The notes beneath the pieces were generated by a model, which saw only the letters and a list, made by a program, of their open reading frames with translations, was not told the origin of the DNA and did not search any database. This document shows, in pieces, positions 11,220-23,989 of a stretch of 64,000 nt of DNA; positions within the stretch are counted from its first letter, which is position 1; each line of letters starts with the position of its first letter. The DNA comes from Maratus speciosus (Eukaryota > Arthropoda > Arachnida > Araneae > Salticidae). The stretch covers positions 444,342,619 through 444,406,618 of the forward strand of contig OZ010786.1 in the NCBI GenBank assembly GCA_963932465.1. The letters are read 5' to 3'. Position numbers and translations under genes: made by a program.

Positions 11220-14200
11220 TGAATTTTTTAGAAACCATCTTCTTACATCTTAAAATTAACCATCATGTCAAATTCCAAGTCCTACCACCTGTCTCAACAT
11301 AAAGGGCTATGTTGAAATAGGAACTGTCACCATTAATTTGCCAACATTAATTTTGAAATTGGTTTGTTATTTCCTAATATTCCACAGAAACGTAATTTAG
11401 AAAGCTTTTAAAGGCCTTTTTTAGAACGTTTGTTGTTTCTGTGAACCCCAGGTGGTAGAATCACCGGCATAACATACAGCCTGTGTAGGATCAGAGACTG
11501 TTACCATTGATTCGCAACTATTACTTTTATAATCGGTTTATATTCCCTGAAATTGCATAGAATCGTAATTTAGAACTTTTTAGAATGCTTTTCGCACCTC
11601 CCCTTCGCTTCACCCCTTTTTAATTCGAATTTATTTTCGACGTTCCTTCAAGGGCATTTATATTTTATAAGTAACTACCATGTCATATTTAAAGTTTCTA
11701 GCCTTTTCAGTATCACAGAAATCGCAATTTAGAAAGTTTTTAGCTCCTTCAACCCTCTGGTGGTAGTGGAACAGACATAAAATATAGCTTATGTTTGAGC
11801 ATGTTCTATCACCAAAATTTGTCATCATTATTTTTTTAATCGGTTTGGTAATTTATAAGTTTGCTTAAAAATTGTAATTTATAACGCTTTTCACTCACTT
11901 CATTTTTTTTTTAATTTGGAATTTTCTTTCGACTACTCTTAGAAAGCAGTTGAATCTTGTAAGTAAATACCATGCCATACTTCAAAGTGTTAGACCCCTC
12001 AGTTGTGCAAAAAATGCAAATTAGAACATGTTTTGCTTTTGAAACCCTCAGATGGTAGTGACAGCAACATAAAATATAACCTATGTTATAGCAGGGACTG
12101 TCACCATTGATTTGCAACCATTACTTTTGAAATAGCTTTGGTATTTCCTTAGATTGAGTAGAAATCGCAATTTAGAACGTTTTTAGGACGCTTTTTGCGC
12201 ATTTTTACCCCTTACTAAACTTCCAATTTTTTCGAAAGTGTTATGTAATACATATGTACCTTGCCTAATTTTAAGTTGCTAGCCCCTACCGATCACAAAA
12301 ATCGAAATTTAGAACGCTTTTTTGCTCCTGCAACGTCTTGGTGATAGTGATACCGACATAAAATAGCGTCTATGTTAGAGCAGAGGCGGTCAGCATCAAT
12401 TTCCTACCATTACGTTTGAAATCAGATTCATTCTTTCTGAGATATTGCCGACAAATCGGCATTTAGAACGTTTTTAGAACGCTTTTCGCGCATTTTGCTC
12501 CTGCATCTCCTCTGGGGTTGTGGAAACAGATATAAAATATAACTTATCTTGGAGCAAGATCTATCACCATCATTTTTACACCATTATATTTGAAATGGGT
12601 TCAGTACTTCCTGAGATTTCATAGAAATAGCAATTTGGAAAGTTTTTTACAATGCTTTTGCGCATTTTGACCCCCTTTTAAATTTCGATTTTTTTAGGAA
12701 ATGTCCTTAGATATCATTGATATCTTATAACTAACTACCATTCCAAATTTCAAAATTCTAGGCCCTTCCGTAACGCAAAAGCTGTAGTTTAGAAAGTTTT
12801 TTGCTCCTGCACCCCCTTTGGGGTAGTAGCACCGACATAAAACATCGCCTATGTTAGAGCAAGGGTTTTCACCATCATTTTGACGCCATTAATTTTTAGA
12901 TCGGTTTGGTATTTCCTGAGATTGTGTAGAAACCACCATTAGAACGTTTTTCAGAACGCTTTTCGCACATTTTGACCCCTTTTAAATTTCGAATTGTTTA
13001 AGAACTGTTCTTAGAAATCCTTTATATCTAATAAGTAGCTAATATTTCAAATTCCATATTTCTAGGCCCTTCGGTAACGCGAAAATCGCATTTTTAGAAT
13101 GTTTTTTGCTCCAGCACTACCTTTCGTGTAGTGGCACCGACATAAAACATAGCCTATGTTGGAGCAAGGGTTGTCACCTTCATTTTGACACCATTATTTT
13201 TTAAATCGGTTTGGTATTTCCAGAGATTGTGTAGAAACCACCATTTAGAACGTTTTTTAGAACGATTTTCGCGCATTTTCACCCCTTTCAAATTTTGAAT
13301 TGTTCAAGAACTGTTATTAGAAATCCTTTATATCTAATAAGTAGCTAATATTTCAAATTTCATATTTCTAGGCCTTTCAGTAACGCAAAAATCGCATTTT
13401 TAGAACGTTTTTTGCTCCTGCACCCCCTTTGGGGTAGTGGCACCGACATAAAACATAGCCTATCATGGAGCAAGCGTTGTCACTATCATTTTGACACCAA
13501 TATTTTTTAAATCGGTTTGGTATTTCCTGAGATTGTGTAGAAACTACCATTTAGAACGTTTTTTAGAACGCTTTTTGTGCATTTTCACCCCTTTTAAATT
13601 TCGAATTGTTTAAGAACTGTTCTTAGACATCATTTATATCTTATAAGTAACTAATATTCAAAATTTCATATTTCTAAGCCCTTCGGTAACGCAAAAATCG
13701 CATTTTTAGAACGTTTTTTGCTCCAGCACCCCCTTTCGGGTAGTGGCACCGACATAAAACATAGCCTATGTTGGAGCAAGGGTTGCCACCGTCATTTTCA
13801 CACCCTTATTTTGACACCATTATTTTTTAAATCGGTTTGGTATTTCCAGAGATTGTGTAGAAACCACCATTTAGAACGTTTTTTAGAACGATTTTCGCGC
13901 ATTTTCACCCCTTTGAAATTTCGAATTGTTTAAGAACTGTTTTTAGAAATCGTTCATACCTAATAAGTAGCTAATATTTCAAATTTCATATTTCTAGGCC
14001 TTTCAGTAACACATAAATCGCATTTTTAGAACGTTTTTTGCTCCTGCACCCCCTTTGGTGTAGTGGCACCGACATAAAACATAGCTTATCTTGAAGCAAG
14101 CGTTGTCACCATCATTTTGACACCAATATTTTTTAAATCGTTTTGGTATTTCCTGAGATTGTGTAGAAACTACCATTTAGAACGTTTTTTAGAACGCTTT

Positions 14201-14780
14201 TTGTGCATTTTCACCCCTTTTAAATTTCGAATTGTTTAAGAACTGTTCTTAGACATCATTTATATCTTATAAGTAACTAATATTCAAAATTTCATATTTC
14301 TAGGCCCTTCAGTAACGCTAAAGTCGCATTTTTAGAACGTTTTCTGCTCCTGCACCCCCTTTGGTATAGTGGCACCGACATAAAACATAGCCTATCTTGG
14401 AGCAAGCGTTGTCACCATCATTTTGACACCAATATTTTTTAAATCGGTTATGTATTTCCTGAGATTGTTTAGAAACTACCATTTAGAACGTTTTATAGAA
14501 CGCTTTTCGTGCATTTTCACCCCTTTTAAATTTCGAATTGTTTAAGAACTGTTCTTAGACATCATTTATATCTTATAAGTAACTAATATTCAAAATTTTA
14601 TATTTCTAGGCCCTTCAGTAACGCTAAAATCGCATTTTTAGAACGTTTGTTGCTCCTACACCCCCTTTGGGGTAGTGGCACCGACATAAGATATAGCCTA
14701 TGTTCTAAGTTGGACTAACACCATCATTTTGATACCATTACTTTTGGAATCGGTTCGTTAGTTCCAGAGATTACCTCCGA
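11220..14780. repeat. Second satellite array, ~305-315 bp monomer
   Basis: About 12 tandem units identified by recurring blocks: ACATAAAACATAGCCTATG (near 12834, 13139, 13446, 13751, 14069, 14374 and 14683, with weaker forms upstream), TTTAGAACGTTTTTTAGAAC, and CTCCTGCACCCCCTTTGG. Units left of ~12700 are strongly diverged and those at 12700-14700 are much more alike. Near 13139/13751 and 13446/14069 alternate units resemble each other, a two-unit higher-order pattern. No coding potential is supported. Confidence 0.9.
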
Positions 14781-15190
14781 CAAATAAACAATTTTTTCCT
14801 CTTTATAATAGGAGTATAGAAGTATAGATAAGGCGGGTATTAACCCCCTTCCCCCAATTAGACTTAAACAATAAACCTTCAAATCTTGTCAGGGAAGCGC
14901 CTTATCAGAATTAACCGGCATAACAAATTTGAAGAAAATCTGATAATTATCCATGAAAATCCCGTTTATCTAAGTTAAGAGGTGGATTAGCCCACGTTCC
15001 CCACTTTATAATTAACCAATGAACCCCAGAATCTAATCATGGAAGCACCTTATCAAAATGAACCTAGAGAAAAGAATTGAAGGAAATCGGATATTTCTAT
15101 CAAGAGTTATCGCGTTACATACATACGTATGTACATACCTGCATACATACATACAGAACCGGTGGGCACATTAGCTCTCAGGCTTTAATA
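14781..15190. repeat. Repeat family R2, ~2.5 units with a conserved terminal block
   Basis: Units contain TCAGGGAAGCGCCTTATC and AACCAATGAACCCC. The end carries an alternating (CATA)n/(GTAC) stretch (15117-15160), then CAGAACCGGTGGGCACATTA and GCTTTAATAGCCTGTGAGCT. The same terminal order (ATCGCGTTAC, tetranucleotide stretch, CAGAACCGGCGGGCACATTA) occurs at 35490-35590, so this marks a true element end. Confidence 0.7.
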
Positions 15191-16507
15191 GCCTGTGAGC
15201 TAAAAACCGATGAACATATGGCTGTTTAACAATAGACTGTGAAAATTTAACCCCCGCCTACAACTTTATATATATGAACGTATCCCCTAGATCCTTTTAA
15301 ATAGTTACTACATGTACAATATAAAATATTGAATGTTTTTAAATGTTAAGCGAAAATGAGCTTAAAAGTATGATGTTACATATATACCTCTGGGGGTAGG
15401 ATACCTTTGAACGCGTCGAAAAGTAAAAAATATCACTATGTTCCAAGCTTCAAAACTTGCGTAATAAGTCAAAAATAAACATGAAACTTTATTTAAATAT
15501 GAAGCTCATATTTAGATTTATATTTAAAAATATATATATACTTGTAAATTCATAATTAAATATTGAAATGATAAGTTAAAAAATATATGATAATAAGAGA
15601 AAAAAATATTGCGCGCATGATAAAATCTGAAAATATGCATATAAAGAGGACATTTTGGTGAAAATAAATACGTAATAGTGCTATCTTTATACTAAAACCA
15701 GAATACTTGTAAAAAATATTGACTAAATTAAAAAATTAAAAAAAAATTAAAAATTATCACTTTTTAAAAATATTTTCAAAGTACAAAAACAAAAAAAGAA
15801 TAAAATCTTACATTTTTCTGGTTTTAAGTTGTAGGTAATACAGAAATGAATATGTGGTAAAAATTTCATTTGATTGCCATGCATAGTTTTTTAGTAATAC
15901 TGCGCGCAGTATCAAAATTCATCATTTTGAATAAACGCAGCGCAAAGTTTATTTATCCTATGTAGTCTTAATAAAACTGCCATAATTAGTAAACTAATGG
16001 GAATTTTTTAATGCATTTTTTTTCATATTGTTCAGAAATGATTACGGAATCAAAATATGAATTAAAAAAATTTCGAAATTTTAAAGGTTTAAAGGTATCC
16101 TACCCCCTTAAGTGATGGAAAGATACACTACTATCCTAACTATACATGATATTTTCTTGCAGTACAACTAGATGGGATGAAGAGGTTAAGATAGATTTTT
16201 TTAAATTAAACAAATGCCAGCACTTACCATTTAGCAACGAATGAATATTGAATTATGACGTTGTAACGATGGCTGACAAATCCTCCGTTATTTATAAAAA
16301 TCGGAGTTTTATTTTTGCATCCAACCCTACTATCATGAATTACTCTATCAGAAATGACCATTTTCACAATATTTCATTGTTCGAAATAACTAAATGCCAT
16401 GTTTGTTCTATTATTGCGACAATTTTTAATTGTTATTTTACATTGTGGGAAATAACAAAGTTTCATTATTACATCATTATTCACCATACGAGATTTCCAA
16501 ATATATC
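15188..16507. repeat. Repeat family R1, copy B, split by a MITE
   Basis: R1 unit (about 600 bp without its insert). Left part 15188-15388, right part 16110-16507. Continuity across the insert is judged by comparison with copy C, where the corresponding sequence (TTTACTATAAGTGATGG) is uninterrupted near 16680. An open frame of 124 codons (16248-16622) lies in the repeat, has no recognisable domain, and spans the unit junction; I do not call it a gene. Confidence 0.75.
15389..16109. mobile_element. MITE with GGGGGTAGGATACCTTT terminal inverted repeats
   Basis: Terminal inverted repeats of ~22 bp: left GGGGGTAGGATACCTTTGAA, right TTTAAAGGTATCCTACCCCC. The ~720 bp interior is very AT-rich and has no coding potential. 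It interrupts an R1 unit. A related left terminus, GGGGTCAGGTACCCTTTAAA, occurs at 24340 without an obvious partner. Confidence 0.8.
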
Positions 16508-17535
16508 GAAAACGATGAAGGTATTGAAGGCCTTTTTGGGAAGTTTATCCCCGCCACTACTTTATTGTATATGGACGTATCCTCTACATGCTTTTAAAAA
16601 AGTTAATACAAGTACAGTGTAAAATAATGACTGTTTTTGAACGTTAAGCCGAAATGGGCTTAGAACTGCCATGCGTTATGTTTACTATAAGTGATGGATA
16701 TATATACACGTGCATAACTATGCATGGTATTTTCTTGTATTATAGCTGGATGAGAAGAAGAGGTTAAGACAGATTTTTGAAATTAAACAAATGATATGCA
16801 CTTACCATTTAGTGACGAATGAATAATGAATTTTGACGATGTAACGATGGATGACAAATTCTTCTTTATTTATAACACCCTGAGTTTTATTTTCATACAA
16901 CCTACTATCTTGAATTGCTCTATCAAAAATGAGGAATTTCACAATATTTCATTATTCGAAATAACAAAATGACATTATGAGACAATTTTTAATTGTTATT
17001 TTACATTGTTGAAAATAACAATGTTTTATTATTATATCCTTATCCACCATAGGAGATTGCCAAATCTGTCGCAAGCATCTCTACATTCTATGAACAGTGT
17101 AAAATAAAATTGTTTGTACATGGGTTTTTAGCACTGATTAGCTGTTCAAACAAAATGTTTTTAGAGGTGAATCCTAGAACACACTCCTGCTTGGCGACCA
17201 TTTTTAAAGGGCGATAACTACGCCAATGTGGCAATCATGAGATTGCTTTTAACAATAAATGCTCTTTTTTAATTGTTTGCGAGTGAAAATTCTGCTTTTT
17301 GGTATCTTTGATAAAATGTATTCTTTTAAAAAGTGTGATTTTGAAACAATTTGAATCTTATATGCATTTTACGCATTTTTTGTTTATTTTCATTGCCGCC
17401 ATTCTGAAAATGCGCGCTTTTGCGTAGTGTCTCTTGGAGGTTGCAACTCCCTGAGGCAAGTCGCAAAAACGCGCCAATTTGGCGATTTTTTGAAATCGCG
17501 CCAAGCAGGAGTGTTTTCCTACGATCTTTAGTTTA
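16508..17535. repeat. Repeat family R1, copy C, split by a small MITE
   Basis: Direct continuation of the R1 tandem: shared starts CGATGAAGGTATTGAAGG (16514 and 17542), shared AGTGTAAAATAATGACTG, and so on. The insert is 17181-17514. Without it the unit is ~690 bp. Confidence 0.75.
17181..17514. mobile_element. Small MITE with ACACTCCTGCTTGGCG terminal inverted repeats
   Basis: 334 bp. Left terminus ACACTCCTGCTTGGCG and right terminus CGCCAAGCAGGAGTGT are perfect complements. Flanks TCCTA/TCCTA may be a target duplication, though a few bases lie between each and the terminus. No coding potential. Nested in repeat R1. Confidence 0.8.
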
Positions 17536-18050
17536 ATAAAAACCGATGAAGGTATTGAAGGCTATTTAGGAATTTTCTTTTGAAAGTTAATTCCCGTCAC
17601 TATTTTATATACTTGTATATGAAAGTATCCCCTTCATCATTTTTAAAAGTTATCTCAAGTAAATTGTAAAATAATGTCTGTTTCTGAACGTTAAGCCAAA
17701 ATGGGTTTAGAACTACCATGTGTTAAGTTTATTGTTATCATGTGTTACGTTTACGATAACTGATTCATATATATGCTACGTTCGTAACTGTACATGATAT
17801 TTTCTTGTATTACAGCTGGATGTGAAAAAGAAATTAAGATAGATGTAAGTACTTTAACAAATGTCAATACATACCTTTTAGCGAACAATGAATATAGTAT
17901 TATGACGCTGTAACTCTGTATGACAAATCCGTCTTTAATTTTATCACCCGGAATATCTTTTTCATCCAACCTACTATCTTGTATTATTCTATCAAAAGTA
18001 ACGAATTTCTTACTATCTCATTGTTCAAAATAACTAACTAGATTTTAATG
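17536..18050. repeat. Repeat family R1, copy D (3' truncated)
   Basis: Third tandem unit. Contains the R1 blocks ATATTTTCTTGTATTACAGC and CATCCAACCTACTATCTTG. Similarity fades after about 18050. Confidence 0.7.
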
Positions 18051-19276
18051 AACATTCTTGCACCAAGACTGCTGTTGAACTTACATTGTCAGTTGGATAA
18101 TTTTTCACATACATTTTAGTATATTGCATATTGTTATATCATTATTTACCAAATCCTACTATAAATGATCATCTAAAATAATTGGTCCTTAACATCCTAA
18201 ATTCTGGCTGATGCGTAAGAAAATTTTATAACGAAATGACGTTTGTATAACTTTCAGCGATTTGGAAGAACATTCCAAGAAAAGGAGTATATTTCTTTAA
18301 AACACAAGGTCAAATTCACCGATATGTCTCGTTTGATTCAATATTCGTTTGAACACACCGGCCAGCGAAGCAGATAAAACCTGCTTGTATTATAAATAAA
18401 ACACAGATATGTAGCTGAACTAAGCGCTTAATTTTCATATAAAAGTTCTTTTTTTGTGTGTGTTATTAATGGGCGATATTTAAAAAAAAATCAATAAATG
18501 TGACAAATGTATTACGATTTTCAATTTAAAAAATGTTTTATACATATGTTCTGAAAAACGCGAATCTTGGGTTCCATCACCTGGTCTTGTATAATGGCAA
18601 AACTTCACGAAGAAAATATTTTGATGGGAAAATATCTCAATGTTACTATGGTGGTTCTAATTTTTAAATTGCGGTACCTCTGGATTTAGTAAAGATACTA
18701 ATAAAATACAAACTATTTAAAAAATACAAAACATTAATTGTAAGGTACTACATGATAACTTCTATTTTCATAAATCTTCCTTCCATAAAATACAGATTGC
18801 GGGAAGAATAACAATGAAGGTTCTCATAAGGCATTATTATTTCAAAATCTCTCCATTTCTGTAGGATATGAATAATTGTTGATACATTCAAATCTTGTAT
18901 TATTATAAACTCAAAAACTGTTAAATTATCACAAAGAACATTTTATAGCTGCCAAACAAAGAAGGAACTATTCAAGTTGGTTTGGGGGATCCGGTCTTGG
19001 GATTTTTCAGACAATTACCTGACGGCAGTTGGTCGGCTGTATGAAACACGCTTCAACAGGCTTAATTCTTGAGGCTACGGTTCGAATACGGATCTCTGTG
19101 GGTCACGTGCACGTCTGTTCCAAATCTTTCTCCTTCTGAATGTTGCAGATGACTTATGAATGAAGATAATGTCAAGATGATATCAGTCTTAAGGCTCTGG
19201 TACATCATTAAAACATAATTTTCAGGCAAAATATAAAGTGTTCATTTCTTATATAATATATTATACTGATTAAATA
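18051..19276. other. No gene seen; AT-rich with a less AT-rich patch at 18960-19200
   Basis: No repeat copy or open frame is supported. The patch near 19070 contains GGTTCGAATACGG, which resembles a Pol III B box, but no matching A box or cloverleaf was found, so I do not call a tRNA or SINE. Confidence 0.5.
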
Positions 19277-19874
19277 TACAGGATGTTTCACTATCAGACT
19301 AACAAACTTGCAGGAAGTGTAGGGGGTACGATTCAGAGACGACTCAGAATCACATAGAAATGCAGGGTCGAAAATCAAAATGTAATCCTAACGAGATAGA
19401 GGGAATATTAGGGGCTGAATTATCGTGATCGAAAATTGACATTTAAAGGCCATAAGCTTAAAATAAGTCATAACTTTCCTATAATGAAGTTGCCCGAAGT
19501 TTTGTAACGTGGGCATAGCATTGAATCTCGGATGTTTTAAAATACGCCATGCATCCGCCTGACGTTCGCGGTAGCAACGAAGACAAGTCATTTCAAAACT
19601 CTCCGACTACCTCTGATAAGTTGGCGGATAAACGAAGATGAAGGAATGAAAAACCTTCGATGAACTTCTGGGAACTTCGTTATCAGGAAAATCATGACTT
19701 ATTTCTAGCTTATGGTCTTAAAATGTCAATTTGCTATCATGAAGATTCAGCCCCTAACAGCCTTCTTCTCGTTAGGATTGCATTTTCTATCCTGTTTTGC
19801 TATGTGATTTCGAATCGTCCCTGTGGCCCTACACCTCCTGCAAGTTTGTCTGTCTGGTAGAGAAACACTCTGTA
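19277..19874. mobile_element. Foldback inverted-repeat element FB1, copy 2 (complete)
   Basis: ~598 bp. Termini CAGGATGTTTCACTATCAGA and the complement at the right end (TCTGGTAGAGAAACACTCTG), flanked by TA on both sides as expected for Tc1/mariner-type insertion. Arms extend over 200 bp and share AAGCTTAAAATAAGTCATAA-type sequence with copy 1. Open frames of 66-67 codons are by-products of the arms. Non-autonomous. Confidence 0.85.
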
Positions 19875-20429
19875 TTTAGATCATTTTAGTGGCTTTAAAA
19901 ATCCAATAAGATTCTCATTAGTAGCTGCATGTTTCAAAATATGTCTATTTATAATATATTCTTACCAATGCAAAAGTTTATATATATATAATTAAACCCC
20001 AGATAGAGCACCTCATATGAAAATCATCAAGCCTTCTTTCCAAATCTGCTTGTATTTTGAAAATCAATTGGTAATTCTAAGCCACCCCGGGCGATTGATT
20101 TTGAATATTTTAACATTAACCCCAGGAGAGGGAAATTTTTGAAATTAGTCTTGTAATACCTTAAAAAATGGACATCCCTTAAGTTTTTTAAATCTACCTT
20201 TCTTTTGTCAACTCGCCGTTAATTTTAGGCTACTAGGCATTAAAAACGAGGCAAGTTCCACCAAATTAAACATATGAAGTCGAGTGCTTTATAACACGAG
20301 TGCTGTCTGTTATAAACACACAAGTCACATTTGAGTGATAGTTGCTATACAATCCTTTAGATAGAGTCTACGAAAGAAGGCACCCATACCTTGTACTGCT
20401 GAAAAACTTTGTTGGGGGGCTGTAAAAAG
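19875..20429. other. AT-rich spacer, nothing recognised
   Basis: No repeat or coding signal recognised. A short (TA)n run lies near 19979-19990. Confidence 0.5.
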
Positions 20430-21840
20430 TGTGTTGGGAAAGAAATTGGAACGGATCTCCTGCACATCATATAACGCAGCCGACTAAAACATCCGAAAAC
20501 TATATTTGTGGGTGAGATACATTACTAGGCTAAATAAAAAAACATTACCCTATGTAGAATAACATAGTGCCCAAAATCCTTTTTAACGCTGATTCATTCC
20601 AATTCACCCGCAGACGATTCATCGTCAGATCGAATCGGGTATCGTATATAAAAGCAATTGGCAAAATGGAGTCATCGAGAAACATTTTACAAAATCCAAA
20701 AATATCGAGATGCCTATAGAATCGAGAAAATCGATAAAAATATATATAGCCCATCACTAAGTAGGAGCTCTTGAGAGGTTCCATAGTGTCGTAGAGACGG
20801 TATATCGCAAACCTCGGTATGTGCGAAGACGATGAACGTAGACGTCTCGACATTCCGCAGTGGTGAACAATCCTTGGAGGTGCTCTTGAAATGGTTTTCG
20901 AACGTTTGGGTCATATGATAGGTGATCTGCAGAATTCCATGGCAGACAAGTGATTATTGAGGACTCACTGGGTTGACTCTTACTGAAAATGATAGGCCAC
21001 AGTATAGGTTATGATGTCGCGATTACTGGCACATGTGTCAAGGTGACGCTCGGTGCAACTTGACACCTCCGGCTCGTTAACCAGTCTAGTGTGTTTATGC
21101 ATATGCGGAGTCCTCAACGCCATCGGTTGGATTAGCAGTCTTCTTAAGTAACATTTACGCTACAAATCCCTGAGTGGGGCATGTATATCTGCTCAGGAAT
21201 TAGATTCCACGTCTTCCGGGATTATTTGTGGTGCCTTTTATCCTTGTTGGTAACAGCCGAAGTGTAAGAAAAAGGATGTTGGCATCCGGAACCAGTAGCT
21301 GCGAAGTAAAGTTCACAGGCATGGGGTCAATACGAGGGCTGTCCTTGCTAGCTTGTAGCCTTAAATAGGGCGTGTATATACGCTACGGATACACGTCCGA
21401 TTGTCGGAACGACCACACCTCGAAAGGTTTCAGGGTATAGAGGAGGATTCTGCGTAGATGTGTGTAGCGGCATCATCCCTTTCTTGAGCAGAGCAGGTAC
21501 CTACAAGTGTCAGTAAGTCAACCAAATCCTCTTGACACCTGTACTTAAGGGTTCATGAGAGGCCATGTACGCCTAGATGAAACGTCAGTTTTACCTTCAT
21601 CGATGCTTCTCCGATACACCGGAAATCTAAATATGACAATTAATACAAGTAACATGCTATTTGGGCAATTATCTGATGAGTGTTTTTTACTGCAGAAGAA
21701 ACATCCGACACAGTCAGTATATTCCTTGAACGTGTCCGTATTTAGGGCACTAACGGTCCATCAAAACTCTAAAAACCTGCAATCCAAGAAGCTATTAAAA
21801 CTAATGAAAATTTTACCTGAATATTTCAGTTGATATCTAT
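20430..21840. other. Less AT-rich, apparently single-copy block of unknown nature
   Basis: This ~1.4 kb block is visibly richer in G and C than its neighbours and matches none of the window's repeat families. Overlapping minus-strand frames of 102 codons (20545-20853) and 66 codons (20714-20914) and a plus-strand frame of 92 codons (21555-21833) carry no motif I recognise and do not line up into one protein. It could be a decayed coding element, a non-coding exon or captured DNA. I assign no function. Confidence 0.4.
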
Positions 21841-23552
21841 CTTTTTTTTTTTCATGTTGAAAGTTTTATATTGAAAATGTGGTGTTTTCCTTTAGTAACG
21901 CGGATGAGCTTATAATCTATGTCTCAGTTAGGTACTTTTTCCAGGGCTTTTGTAACAACGTCATGCAGGTATTCTTGGAGTTAATCACAGATGCTATGAT
22001 TTTAACTTGCTAAATTTGGAACTTCTAAGTCCGTCTTAGATTCTCTAAAAAAGATAAGTCTCGGTGTTCTTGTTTGACCTTCATTGATAGTGACATTTTA
22101 TGTCCTATTTAATGTTTATTTGCTTGCAATTTACCCATTAATGGGTTCTTCTTTGCTTCCATCTTACTAAAAACTTACCATCTTTTCTTATTTTGTTGTT
22201 TTGCAGTGTAGTATGCCAAATTCTTTTATTGGTACACTGATCACATTTTCTTTGATAACTTTTGGTTTAACAACGTTTCCAGTTCTATAGAACACAACCC
22301 AGCCCTTCTGATAATTTTCAAATAACGCCAAAACCCTGTTACTGTTTTGATTTTTTAAGCATAATCTATTTCGTTCCTGTCGGTTTATGAAGATTTTTTA
22401 ACACATAAACATTAAACGAAATACATGGATGCTACAAATGAGAAAGATTAAAAATCAAATATATCCTCTGCCAGTTTTTTTCCAAAATGTAGAATAAAAA
22501 CAGTTTTTTCTTTATATTTTGTCTAGGGAACTCCTTTCAGGCAATTATTTTGCGCATTAACGAAACACATATTACTAAAATATGCCCTCTGAGCAAAATC
22601 TCATAATTTATTCTACTTCATATTTATCTTCCTCCAATTTTAAAAGCATTAAGATATTTAGAATTTAGTCGGCATTTCGGAAACCGGAGTTTTTTCGAAC
22701 TATCAGCTTGACGATTAATTCCTTTAAAAACATTAATTTTCAGATTTTATGCTTAGAAATGTTTTCATCTTTCTTAATACTAACTGAATATCTGCTTATA
22801 TACCTCTAAGTTGTATTGGTAAACAGTTAGTGGGAACGGAATTTAGAGTAATTAAAAGTGTTTTTCGACACTTATAATTGTCAGATTGCTTCAAAACTTT
22901 GCTCAAATATACTAAATATGCCAAATATATTTTTAACAAACTTTTTGAAAACTCTATATGTTCATTTTTGGCGACTTGAAAGGTACCAACTCCCACTAAG
23001 CATTGATCACTCATTAAAAAACAGCCGTAAGTGATACATTGTATTCACGACATAACAACAAATTCTCTATATCTACTTTCTCGCGAGTGGGAAAGCAAAC
23101 AACACGGCTGCTCTATTTTTAGGAAAATGGTACATAAAAAGCGCATGCCTTCGTAATTAATGTCTCTTTTATGGATCAAATAATTTATTAACATTGCTTA
23201 TTGCTCAAGAAAGTTCCGAAAATAGGATTTCACCATTTATTTTCTTATCGATGTGGCACGCATCTTATAAATCTGATAAATAGTTCGATAAAATTAATTT
23301 TGATCATTTCTGTTCTTTTTTTCTTATATCTAATTTTTATCTTATTTCCATCAATAAGCTATTTTAGCAAGGTATTTTATTTAATCTCTGTATGTATGGT
23401 TGTACGTTTTGTCTTTATTTTTATTTAACGATAAAAAGAAGAGTTATACAAAGAAACATAATCTGAGTAGTTCCTACATAATAATTCCTAAAGAATGACT
23501 CTGAAAAAATTTTCAATTGTAAAAGGTATTTCCTTTTTAAAAAAATATCAAA
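21841..23552. other. AT-rich spacer, no gene seen
   Basis: Low-complexity AT-rich DNA. A 75-codon plus-strand frame at 23201-23428 is composed almost entirely of hydrophobic residues, typical of chance translation of T-rich DNA, and is not annotated. Confidence 0.5.
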
Positions 23553-23989
23553 TACTGTAAAAGCACTTATTTTCGCGAGCTGTAATTTTCACGAAAATGA
23601 AGATATCGTTGATTTCGCGAGCTGAAAATTTCGCGAATTTTACATGAACAGAACAGAAAGTTGAAAAATCTCGAAACTACCTAAATTGAACCCCTTTTGC
23701 ATAAGGCATTTTAAGAAAATTCCTTTTGTCCCAAAAGTTCTTTTTATTAATTGTATTATAGTTTTTATTCAAAAAATAGTTGTATAGTATTCAAGAAATA
23801 GTTGTAAGTATTCAAGATTTTTTTGTATTTATTTCTTATTTAAGTAACTGTAATCAATAACTTTTGGATAAGTGAAAAATTTCTGATTTTTATGGAAATA
23901 TTTCGCGAGTCTTAAATTTTCGCGATTACGACGGACTCGCGAAAAATCGCGAAAATTAAAGCCTCGCGAAAATAACTGCTTTTACAGTA
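23553..23989. mobile_element. MITE with TACTGTAAAAGCA terminal inverted repeats
   Basis: 437 bp. Left terminus TACTGTAAAAGCACTTATTT, right terminus complements TACTGTAAAAGCAGTTATTT. Subterminal TTTCGCGAG-type motifs repeat on both sides in opposite orientation (23570-23640, 23900-23965), a likely transposase-binding layout. No coding potential. Confidence 0.85.

Noticed and set aside
16248..16622. 124-codon plus-strand frame
   Set aside because: It spans the junction between two R1 units and is broken in the other R1 copies.
20545..20914. Two overlapping minus-strand frames in the less AT-rich block
   Set aside because: No recognised motif, overlapping frames, no upstream signals; recorded as part of an unexplained block instead of as genes.
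23201..23428. 75-codon hydrophobic frame resembling a membrane protein
   Set aside because: Leu/Ile/Phe/Ser-rich composition is what T-rich DNA gives by chance; no other support.
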